This document shows, piece by piece, positions 52,352-60,056 of a stretch of 64,000 bases of DNA. The position numbers and the translations under genes are program-made. Source of the DNA: Bacteroidota bacterium (lineage in GTDB: Bacteria > Bacteroidota > Bacteroidia > Chitinophagales > BACL12); the NCBI GenBank assembly GCA_016718035.1, contig JADKEK010000006.1:124001-188000 (forward strand). The letters are read 5' to 3'. How positions within the stretch are numbered: the stretch's first letter is position 1; the number at the start of each line of letters is the position of its first letter. The notes under the pieces were generated by a model. That model made no database searches. It worked only from the letters and a program-made list of their open reading frames with translations, and was not told where the DNA came from.

Positions 52352-52954
52352 ATGAGCAAATTTAATCCATTCATCCACGACCGCAGATCCATTCGGTTAA
52401 AAGGATATGATTATTCGAAGGAGGGGTTGTATTTTATTACGATTTGTTGTCATAAACAACAATATTTATTTGAATGTATCCCAAATGTTGATGATGTGTC
52501 GTGTAGCCGCCGACCCACGTGTCGGCCCAATGAATTGAAAATTGAATTGAATGATGCCGGAAAAATGATTGAAAATTGGTATTTCAAATTGGAAAATAAA
52601 TTTTCGAACATCAAATGCCATGAAATGGTGGTTATGCCAAATCATTTTCATTGTATAATTGAAATTACAAATGAATCTGTTGATGCAACTGCATTAAATG
52701 ATGCCTCCGCATTGCGGGCGGACACGCGGGTCCGCCCCGACATACCGACTGTTGTTCAATGGTTTAAAACCATGACAACCAATGAATATATTCGCGGCGT
52801 AAAAACCCTCGGATGGCAACGCTTCGATGGCAAACTCTGGCAACGTGATTATTATGAACATATCATTCGCAATCATCAATCCTTTATAAAAATTTCAAAT
52901 TATATTCGCAACAACCCAACAAAATGGCATATTGATAAATTCAATAAAAAATAA
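52352..52954 (+). CDS. REP-associated tyrosine transposase (RAYT, IS200-like Y1)
   Basis: About 200 residues from the ATG at 52352, chosen because MSKFNPFIHDRRSIRLKGYDYS is the usual beginning; an in-frame ATG at 52307 gives an atypical leader. YFITICCHKQQYLFE and MPNHFHCIIEI (the HUH metal motif) identify a single-strand DNA transposase; the catalytic Tyr is expected in IRNHQSFIKISNYIRNNP. Two GC-rich palindromes sit inside the frame (52509-52526, 52716-52737). RAYTs mobilise short REP hairpins; such a hairpin-like pair follows the gene at 53109-53156. Confidence 0.9.
   Translation: MSKFNPFIHDRRSIRLKGYDYSKEGLYFITICCHKQQYLFECIPNVDDVSCSRRPTCRPNELKIELNDAGKMIENWYFKLENKFSNIKCHEMVVMPNHFHCIIEITNESVDATALNDASALRADTRVRPDIPTVVQWFKTMTTNEYIRGVKTLGWQRFDGKLWQRDYYEHIIRNHQSFIKISNYIRNNPTKWHIDKFNKK
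52509..52526 (+). repeat. REP-like palindrome inside the RAYT frame, copy 1
   Basis: GCCGAC/GTCGGC with centre CCACGT. It encodes RRPTCRP in the protein, a stretch foreign to the surrounding residues. Shares the core GACCC-R-CGTGTC with the second copy in opposite orientation. Confidence 0.75.
52716..52737 (-). repeat. REP-like palindrome inside the RAYT frame, copy 2
   Basis: GGGCGGAC/GTCCGCCC, 8-bp stem with a 6-nt centre. Its reverse complement contains GACCCGCGTGTC, the same core as the first copy. It encodes RADTRVRP without breaking the frame. Confidence 0.75.
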
Positions 52955-53012
52955 TAACGATAAATTTCATGTTTACTACAATACCCCAGGCTAGGGATTG
53001 TAACGGAAACAA

Positions 53013-53052
53013 GCTAATGTGCTAATGTGGTAATGTGCTTATGTGCTAATGG
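53013..53052. repeat. Octamer tandem repeat (GCTAATGT)x5
   Basis: Five consecutive 8-bp units: two exact GCTAATGT, then GGTAATGT, GCTTATGT and GCTAATGG. It lies between the RAYT gene and the S15 peptidase gene. The related string GGGCTAATGTCCC occurs singly near 25057. Confidence 0.8.
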
Positions 53053-53108
53053 AACAGCCGGATTTGAGTAAAATTTTAGTGTTATAGCTTGTTGCAGTGA
53101 AAAGCCCG

Positions 53109-53156
53109 ACCCGGCACGAGATTGTATTGGGAAGGGAAAAATGTTGCCAGCCGGGT
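53109..53156. repeat. Hairpin downstream of the RAYT gene, REP candidate
   Basis: ACCCGGC (53109-53115) and GCCGGGT (53150-53156) pair perfectly with a 34-nt loop, in a GC-richer patch of an otherwise AT-rich gap. It could be a REP target of the nearby transposase. Confidence 0.4.
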
Positions 53157-53239
53157 AGCCCCCAAATACTGAATTTTTGCAAAGGAAATATTCATTAATT
53201 TTACTCCGCGATTTAATTATTGAGTTAAAATATTACTGA

Positions 53240-55093
53240 ATGAAAATATTAATCAGATTTATTACGGTATTTTTTGTTTTACAGCAAACTGATGTGGCAA
53301 AAGGACAAACAACAACAACGAATTCCGGTTTGTTGGTTTTTCGAGATGGGGAGTCGCAACCAGTGCCTGAATTTAGTGATAGAGGGACGTGGATTAAGGA
53401 GGAGCTTTGGGTGGAAACAAATTTTGATTCTGATTTTGATAATAAACTGGATCGCATGCATGTGTTTGTTACGCGACCTGCACAAACACAACCGGGAAAT
53501 ATGCAATTGCCAATAATTTATTCCAGCAGTCCGTATTACGGATTAAAATTATGGGCTTTATTAGGCATTGGTTCGAATAAATATAATTGGGATGTTAAAC
53601 ACAATTTTAATGAGGAACCTAAATCGCGCAAACATCCAAGTTTAGGCACGCGGACAAAACGGCCGTTTATGGCATTTTATTACGACAATTTGTTTGTGCC
53701 CAGAGGTTATATTATGGTATATTCATCATCGCCGGGAACAGGTTTGTCTGATGGTTCACCAACGGTTGGAGGTGAAAATGAATCGCTTGCACCAAAGGCA
53801 GTAATTGATTGGTTATGTGGCAGAGCAAAAGGGTATACCACTCGAACAGGTTCTGAAACTGTAACTGCATTTTGGTCGTCGAAAAAAGTGGGAATGATTG
53901 GCACATCGTACGATGGCACATTATGTTTGGCAGCAGCTACTACAGGTGTGGAAGGTTTGGAAGCGATTATTCCGGTAGCACCTGTATCTTCTTTTTATCA
54001 TTATTATCGTTCGAACGGATTGGTGCGTTCACCTGAGGGTTTTCCGGGTGAAGATATTGATGTTTTATACGATGTAATTACAACAGGCGATAAAAGCAAA
54101 AGAAAAAATAATGATCGATTAGTACGCGATAGTATTTTAGTGAAAAATTTCGACCGAAAAACGGGTGACTATAATGATTTTTGGGCATCACGTGATTATT
54201 TAAATAATATAGATAGTTTGCATGCCGCTGTTTTGATGGCACATGGATTTAACGATTGGAATGTGATGCCTGAACAGAGTTATCGTTTTTATAAAGCTGC
54301 GAAGGATAAAGGATTACCTGTGCAATTATATTATCATCAAGGGGGGCATGGTGGCGACCCGTCTATTACAATGATGAACCGCTGGTTTACGAGATATTTA
54401 CATGGCATAGAAAATGGCGTTGAGAATGATTCGCCTGTAAATATTGTCCGCGAATTTGAAGTGGAACCAACTGCTTACGATAGTTATCCTGATAAAAATG
54501 CTCAGGCGGTTACTTTTTTTGTTCAATCGACAGGAGATAATAGCGGTAAATTAATTTTATCGCAAGTTAATAATGTTGTTATTGATACCATTATCGATAA
54601 TTATAAAATTAGCAGTGCATCATTAACGCAAAGTGAAAATAGTGAGCATCGTTTGTTGTTTGTAACACCGATATTGACAGATGAAATTCGTATTTCCGGA
54701 GTGCCAACAATTAAATTGCGCTTAGCAGCTGATCAACCTGCTGTAAATTTATCGGTAATGTTGGTGGCATTGCCTTGGGAAGAAGGAAAAAAAGTGGAGA
54801 TATATGAAAACATTATCACCAGAGGCTGGGCCGACCCGCAAAATTATCAATCGCTTACAAAAGGGGAACCTTTGCAGTCGGGAAAATTCTACGATATCAA
54901 TTTCGACCTGATACCTGATGACCAGATAATTCCGAAAGGAAAACAAATTGGTTTGATGATTTTTTCAAGCGACAAAGAATTTACTATAATGCCTAAACCC
55001 GGTGCGCAATTGATGTTTGATGTGAGTGATATTTCGATAACTATTCCTGTTGTGGGAGGGGTAGAGGAATTAAATGCAGCGGGAATAAAATAA
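53240..55093 (+). CDS. CocE/NonD-type hydrolase (peptidase S15, X-Pro dipeptidyl-peptidase family)
   Basis: 617 residues. Signal peptide MKILIRFITVFFVLQQTDVAKGQ. The alpha/beta-hydrolase domain has VGMIGTSYDGTLCLAAATTGVEGLEAIIPVAPV with the nucleophile Ser in GTSYDG (about 214-219), VLMAHGFNDWNVMP with the Asp region and YYHQGGHGGDPS with the catalytic His. The C-terminal jelly-roll domain (VPTIKLRLAADQPAVNLSVMLVAL...IPKGKQIGLMIFSSD) is typical of S15/X-Pro peptidases and cocaine esterase. It probably acts outside the cell on proline-containing peptides or acyl esters. Confidence 0.92.
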   Translation: MKILIRFITVFFVLQQTDVAKGQTTTTNSGLLVFRDGESQPVPEFSDRGTWIKEELWVETNFDSDFDNKLDRMHVFVTRPAQTQPGNMQLPIIYSSSPYYGLKLWALLGIGSNKYNWDVKHNFNEEPKSRKHPSLGTRTKRPFMAFYYDNLFVPRGYIMVYSSSPGTGLSDGSPTVGGENESLAPKAVIDWLCGRAKGYTTRTGSETVTAFWSSKKVGMIGTSYDGTLCLAAATTGVEGLEAIIPVAPVSSFYHYYRSNGLVRSPEGFPGEDIDVLYDVITTGDKSKRKNNDRLVRDSILVKNFDRKTGDYNDFWASRDYLNNIDSLHAAVLMAHGFNDWNVMPEQSYRFYKAAKDKGLPVQLYYHQGGHGGDPSITMMNRWFTRYLHGIENGVENDSPVNIVREFEVEPTAYDSYPDKNAQAVTFFVQSTGDNSGKLILSQVNNVVIDTIIDNYKISSASLTQSENSEHRLLFVTPILTDEIRISGVPTIKLRLAADQPAVNLSVMLVALPWEEGKKVEIYENIITRGWADPQNYQSLTKGEPLQSGKFYDINFDLIPDDQIIPKGKQIGLMIFSSDKEFTIMPKPGAQLMFDVSDISITIPVVGGVEELNAAGIK

Positions 55094-55234
55094 TATGATG
55101 CTGTCTTTTAATTTAACCCTTTAACGTAAATTAAAAATTTCGTTTTGCTAAACTCATTTTGATATTACTATGACAAAATTTTAAACTGATCCAAATTTTT
55201 TTTAATAGTTTTGAAGCTATTATTTCCTAAATTC

Positions 55235-56137
55235 ATGAACACTAGTCCGGACCAGCACAGTTTGACATTACGAAGTAACACATTATTGTTGTTGTTATTT
55301 TTATTTTTCCTCAACACAATAGGCAAAGCGCAAGTTCCTTATTACGAATATTCAAAAGTAGATACCTTCCCTCAGCCACCATTGCATATTACGCTGGATA
55401 TAAATACAGCATATGCTGCATCACAATTTTATACCTTGTCGTGGTCGTTAATACCCGGAAAAAATAACAGGATTTTGGATGGCACCTATGGTGAGGAGTT
55501 ACATTGTTTTATTTACGATTCGAAAGGGCTGGTTGGGTTTTATCAAGGTGATCAAAAGCCGGAGCAATTTTGCGGGTTTCACACAACAGATAGAGTTGTA
55601 GATGTATTTTTCAGAGTGCGACCAGTAAATGAGGAGCTTGGTGATCCGAGGTATTTTAATGAACCAGAGCACTTTTGCGATTATAGTGAATTCAAGAAAA
55701 TCAGACTTATTGTAAAACATACAAAAAGTAAAGATATAACCCTTTACAATAATACCGGTGTTGTTACGGTGAGGCATACCAACAAAGGAGCAATGATTCC
55801 GGATAATATGCCTTGTTACAAATGTTGTGACTACGACCAGGTGTTAGTGTTGTCAAGATATTATGTGAGTGCAACCACCGGAAAAATATTAAAGGGTAGT
55901 CAGTGGTTGAATCGTAAAAGTTTGTATAAAATTGTCAACGATTTACAACTGGTTCAAATTGACCCATCCTTTTCTTATTTCGATAAAAAGGGTAATCAAT
56001 ATTCAGGGCAAGCACTAATTGACCAACACGAGGTTCCAATCGATTTGTTTGATATGAAACAATTTTCTGAAGTAGTTGATATTATACCTTATCCGCGAAG
56101 GAGGTTGCTAAAAATTATCAATTCTAAAAATAATTAA
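55235..56137 (+). CDS. Exported protein of unknown function
   Basis: About 300 residues from the ATG at 55235; a TTG at 55211 would add 8 residues. The leader SNTLLLLLFLFFLNTIGKAQ is a signal peptide. The mature part is beta-rich and contains five or more cysteines (LHCFIY, EQFCGFH, HFCDYS, MPCYKCCDYD), possibly disulfide-bonded. No family recognised. It has no clear operon partner. Confidence 0.62.
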   Translation: MNTSPDQHSLTLRSNTLLLLLFLFFLNTIGKAQVPYYEYSKVDTFPQPPLHITLDINTAYAASQFYTLSWSLIPGKNNRILDGTYGEELHCFIYDSKGLVGFYQGDQKPEQFCGFHTTDRVVDVFFRVRPVNEELGDPRYFNEPEHFCDYSEFKKIRLIVKHTKSKDITLYNNTGVVTVRHTNKGAMIPDNMPCYKCCDYDQVLVLSRYYVSATTGKILKGSQWLNRKSLYKIVNDLQLVQIDPSFSYFDKKGNQYSGQALIDQHEVPIDLFDMKQFSEVVDIIPYPRRRLLKIINSKNN

Positions 56138-56332
56138 ATCTACACATCTTTAAATTAATTTGATGTTGCGATTTTAATTTTGGATATAACGATGAATGTA
56201 TTTAAAATTATGGGAATTTAATTTTATATATTTTCCTGCTAAGTTAATAAACATGAAATATTGAAGTTATAGGCGTAGGTAATTTAAAGGCTTACAATTC
56301 ACAACAGTAGATTATCTTCTAGTTTGTATTAT

Positions 56333-57229
56333 CTATTGAACTACCAAAATCTGTTTCGAATATTTATCATCCCCTTTCCTCACCGTCACAATATAATTAC
56401 CTTTCTCAGCAACAATATTAAAAGTATTGTTCAAAACATCCAGATTTCCGGAGCTAATTACTTTACCATCGAGACTGATAATGGAATAGTGCGCTCCCAA
56501 TAACGAAAGGTCGATATTTATGATAATATTTTCGGCATAATTATAAATAGTAGGAATATTAAATGCTAGCTCAGCAATTGCAACGGTTGTAGTATCACCA
56601 ATTGTGTCTCCGGCGTAAATTCCTGTTGCACATTTGGTTTCGTAGGCATAGTCGTGGATGGTTAAACTGGCAGCATCTGGCTCTGATGAGCAACGTATCC
56701 AACCATAATGAAAACAATCTAAACTGTCCTTAAATTTTACACCTAAAAACATATTTTCTTGACCATCTAGCCATTGTCCTCCAATAGCTTGACTTGCTCC
56801 ACCATCACTATTAATAATATAAGCTAAAACCTCAAAATTATTATTCTGAAAAGTTAAATCCTCATCAATCAATTGGCCTGAATTTAGGGCAAATGGAAAA
56901 TATTGGGTGAAACCGCCATAGGATTTGTCAATTACGCTTTTAATTGCAGCTATTCTGTTGCCACTTAACCACGGCCCCATAAAAACATAATATGCATATG
57001 ACAGATGTTCGCTCCAATATGAATAAAATGATCCACTTATTTTTTGAATTTTAAAATCTGGAACGCCATTGTTATCCATATCGATTAGATAATAATCATT
57101 ATCCTCCGCAAGCATTGTATCCGGATCAATATCAGTGTAAACAGCTTCCGCCGAAAGTGATTTTGAGAGCAAAAACACTGTTGCAAAAGTAGAATACAAG
57201 GAAATTTTATGTGTTAGATTTGTTTTCAT
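56333..57229 (-). CDS. Secreted protein with T9SS sorting domain, paralogue of 39618-40541
   Basis: 298 residues. Signal peptide (about 1-28, ISLYSTFATVFLLSKSLSAEA). Blocks shared with the 39618-40541 product: AVYTDIDPDTML, FPFALNSGQLIDEDLTFQNN, LGVKFKDSLDCFHYGWIRC, LTIHDYAYET. The C-terminus (YSIISLDGKVISSGNLDVLN...EKGNYIVTVRKGDDKYSKQILV) is a T9SS sorting domain. No enzymatic motif. The two paralogues lie about 16 kb apart on opposite strands. Confidence 0.8.
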   Translation of the reverse strand: MKTNLTHKISLYSTFATVFLLSKSLSAEAVYTDIDPDTMLAEDNDYYLIDMDNNGVPDFKIQKISGSFYSYWSEHLSYAYYVFMGPWLSGNRIAAIKSVIDKSYGGFTQYFPFALNSGQLIDEDLTFQNNNFEVLAYIINSDGGASQAIGGQWLDGQENMFLGVKFKDSLDCFHYGWIRCSSEPDAASLTIHDYAYETKCATGIYAGDTIGDTTTVAIAELAFNIPTIYNYAENIIINIDLSLLGAHYSIISLDGKVISSGNLDVLNNTFNIVAEKGNYIVTVRKGDDKYSKQILVVQ

Positions 57230-57437
57230 TCGAGATTAATTTTTTCTACCTCCATGTCCGCCTACACCTCTACTACAAATTTAAGTAAAAATCCACTTGT
57301 TTAAAACAAATGCTCACAGCATGGAAGTACCATTTACACTAAAACACCCCAAATTGATACAATACTCCTAAATTTGATATAATTGTGCTAACTGCCAACT
57401 GCAGTCGCTATTATCTTTGTTATAACAATTTTTTAAC

Positions 57438-59354
57438 ATGAGTTATCCATACCAAATCAAATCCTTTGAGGAGTATCAGTCTGCATACGCCAAAAGTTTA
57501 GCACAGCCAACCGAATTTTGGGGCGAAATTGCTTCTTATTTTACATGGCGTAAACATTGGGAAATGACCCTCGACTGGAATTTTGTTGAGCCGCATGTGC
57601 GTTGGTTTATGGGGGGAAAATTAAATATCACCGAAAATTGTATTGACCGACACTTAAAAGACCGCGGCAATCAGCCTGCATTAATTTGGGAACCGAATGA
57701 TCCGGATGAAGCCCATCGTGTGCTAACCTACAAACAATTATATGACAAGGTTTGTCAGTTCGCACATGTTTTACGAAACAACGGTGTAAAAAAAGGTGAT
57801 CGTATTTGTATTTATATGGGCATGACTCCCGAGCTCGCCATTGCCGTTTTAGCTTGTGCGAGAATTGGTGCAATTCATTCTGTTATTTTTGGTGGATTCA
57901 GTGCACAAAGTATTGCTGATCGTTTGCAAGATGCACATGCCGAATTTATTATTACCAGCGATGGTGCTTATCGCGGTGGAAAAGATATTCCATTAAAAAG
58001 TATTATTGATGATGCATTAATTGCTTGTCCGTTTGTAAAAAGAGTAATTGTTAGCACGCGCACAAGAACGCCAATCAGTATGATTAAAGGTCGCGATGTT
58101 TGGTGGGAAGATGAAATAAAAAAAATTGAAACATTAGGACTTCACGATTTCGAACCTGAAATAATGGATAGTGAAGACCCATTATTTATTTTATATACCA
58201 GTGGCTCAACAGGAAAACCAAAAGGTGTTGTGCATGCATGTGCAGGATATATGATTTATACGAATTATACTTTCATCAATGTATTTCAATATCAACCCGG
58301 AGAAATTCATTTTTGCACGGCTGATATCGGATGGATTACGGGACATAGTTATATCGTTTACGGCCCACTAAGTGCCGGAGGTACTTCGTTGATGTTTGAA
58401 GGTATTCCAACCTGGCCCGATGCTTCACGTTTTTGGGATATTGTTGAAAAACATAAAGTAAATATTTTATATACGGCACCAACTGCCATCAGAAGTTTAA
58501 TGAGTTTTGGAACAGCACCACTGGAAGGAAAAAATTTAGATTCTCTCCGCGTGTTAGGCACTGTTGGTGAACCTATTAACGAAGAAGCATGGCACTGGTA
58601 TAATACAAACGTAGGCAAAGGAAAATGTCCTATTGTCGACACCTGGTGGCAAACAGAAACAGGTGGAACATTAATTTCCAATTTAGCGGGAATTACGCCG
58701 GCAAAAGCTTCGTATGCCACTTTACCGATGCCCGGAGTTGAGCCGGTTTTAGTAGATGAAAAAGGTGAAATTATTACAGGCAATAATGTGAGTGGTAATT
58801 TATGTCTTCGCTCACCATGGCCTTCCATTATCAGAACAACTTATGGTGATCACGAACGATGCCGCACCAATTATTTTGCTACTTATCACAATATGTATTT
58901 TACGGGTGATGGTGCATATCGCGATGAAAATGGATTTTATCGCATTACCGGTCGTGTTGATGATGTATTAAATGTGAGCGGTCATCGTATTGGCACTGCT
59001 GAAGTAGAAAATGCCATTAATATGCATGCGGGAGTTATTGAAAGTGCAGTAGTTGGTTTTCCGCATGATGTTAAAGGTCAGGGCATTTATGCTTTTGTTG
59101 TTTACTCAGGCGATACACCGGCAGATGCACATTTGTCGCGACAAGATATTTTACAAACTGTAACCCGCGTAATTGGCGCTATTGCCAAACCGGATAAAAT
59201 TCAGTTTGTTTCAGGTTTACCCAAAACCCGAAGCGGTAAAATTATGCGCCGAATTCTGCGCAAAATTGCAGAAGGCGAACTTGAGCAAATTGGTGATACT
59301 ACTACCTTACTCGACCCGGGAGTGGTGGAAGAAATTAAAGCCGGAAGGGTTTAA
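57438..59354 (+). CDS. acs: Acetyl-CoA synthetase
   Basis: 638 residues, normal for Acs. It makes acetyl-CoA from acetate, ATP and CoA via acetyl-adenylate. Conserved parts: N-terminal W-x-x-FTWRKHWEMTLDWNF, phosphate-binding loop YTSGSTGKPKGVVH (about 254-267), VDTWWQTETGG (about 400-410), YFTGDGAYRDENGFYRITGRVDDVLNVSGHRIGTAEVE (hinge and A8 motif) and the C-terminal KTRSGKIMRRILR with the lysine acetylated in other Acs proteins. Monocistronic; a hairpin-rich repeat region follows. Confidence 0.96.
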   Translation: MSYPYQIKSFEEYQSAYAKSLAQPTEFWGEIASYFTWRKHWEMTLDWNFVEPHVRWFMGGKLNITENCIDRHLKDRGNQPALIWEPNDPDEAHRVLTYKQLYDKVCQFAHVLRNNGVKKGDRICIYMGMTPELAIAVLACARIGAIHSVIFGGFSAQSIADRLQDAHAEFIITSDGAYRGGKDIPLKSIIDDALIACPFVKRVIVSTRTRTPISMIKGRDVWWEDEIKKIETLGLHDFEPEIMDSEDPLFILYTSGSTGKPKGVVHACAGYMIYTNYTFINVFQYQPGEIHFCTADIGWITGHSYIVYGPLSAGGTSLMFEGIPTWPDASRFWDIVEKHKVNILYTAPTAIRSLMSFGTAPLEGKNLDSLRVLGTVGEPINEEAWHWYNTNVGKGKCPIVDTWWQTETGGTLISNLAGITPAKASYATLPMPGVEPVLVDEKGEIITGNNVSGNLCLRSPWPSIIRTTYGDHERCRTNYFATYHNMYFTGDGAYRDENGFYRITGRVDDVLNVSGHRIGTAEVENAINMHAGVIESAVVGFPHDVKGQGIYAFVVYSGDTPADAHLSRQDILQTVTRVIGAIAKPDKIQFVSGLPKTRSGKIMRRILRKIAEGELEQIGDTTTLLDPGVVEEIKAGRV

Positions 59355-59414
59355 CAACAAGGAAATGTGGTTTTGTAGCTGAAGCTAATTGATGTTGGGC
59401 GGTTGTCAGGTTAA

Positions 59415-59590
59415 CTGTGGGCTGTTTCATTGAACACAGTGGTTTCGGCTGTTCAAAAAAATGCAAGTGATTTGTGATTTAACGCAATCATTCATTATTC
59501 ATCTCTTTTTGCTCATTTTTTTCGCCGGTCGGGAGACCGGGGTGGCGTCTGGAGTCAAAGACTCCACGACAACGTTGTCTGCGACAACTT
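59415..59590 (+). repeat. Hairpin-rich direct repeat, copy 1
   Basis: About 176 bp, repeated 297 bp downstream. The 3' half carries a row of stems: CCGGTC-GGGA-GACCGG (59525-59540), GGAGTC-AAA-GACTCC (59551-59565), GACAACGTTGTC (59568-59579) and GTTGTC-TGC-GACAAC (59574-59588). The last two share GTTGTC and so exclude each other. Confidence 0.88.
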
Positions 59591-59711
59591 GGCAACGCTG
59601 TCTTCGACAACTTGGGTGCGCGGAGAGGTTATTCGTAAATCTAAATTAATTGCCAGGGTTGTCAGTAAACCTACAATTAAATACTCATCGTTAAATCCCT
59701 CTGTGTATACT

Positions 59712-59894
59712 CTGTGGGCTGTTTCTCCGAGAACTCCTTGGTTTCGGCTGTTCAACAAAATGCAAGGAATTTGGGATTTAACGCAATTATTCATTTATCC
59801 TCATTTTTCTTATTGCTTATTTTTTTCGCCGGTCGGGAGACCGGGGTGGCGTCTGGAGTCAAAGACTCCACGACAACGTTGTCTGCGACAACTT
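59712..59894 (+). repeat. Hairpin-rich direct repeat, copy 2
   Basis: About 183 bp; the last 70 nt (from TTTTTTTCGCC at 59819) are almost identical to copy 1, and the first half shows scattered changes and a short insertion. It lies 160 bp upstream of rel. Nothing else is recognisable in 59355-60056. Confidence 0.88.
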
Positions 59895-60056
59895 TTGGGT
59901 CTTGAGCCCAAAATCAACAAACATCGCCGCGTTCAAAACTATTTTCCTTTTTTTTTGATTATATTTTAGATTTGTAGGTCTATATTGCAGTCAGTCTAAA
60001 TTAGATGGGTCTCAGTTTAGACTGGCAGACTGTTTATCACCAATTTAAACGTAATC

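Noticed and set aside
53013..53052. Tandem octamers as a CRISPR array
   Set aside because: Units are 8 bp, contiguous and without spacers; no cas genes are near.
59461..59969. Open frames in the acs-rel gap
   Set aside because: They run through the hairpin-rich repeats, so repeated peptide segments simply reflect the DNA repeat.
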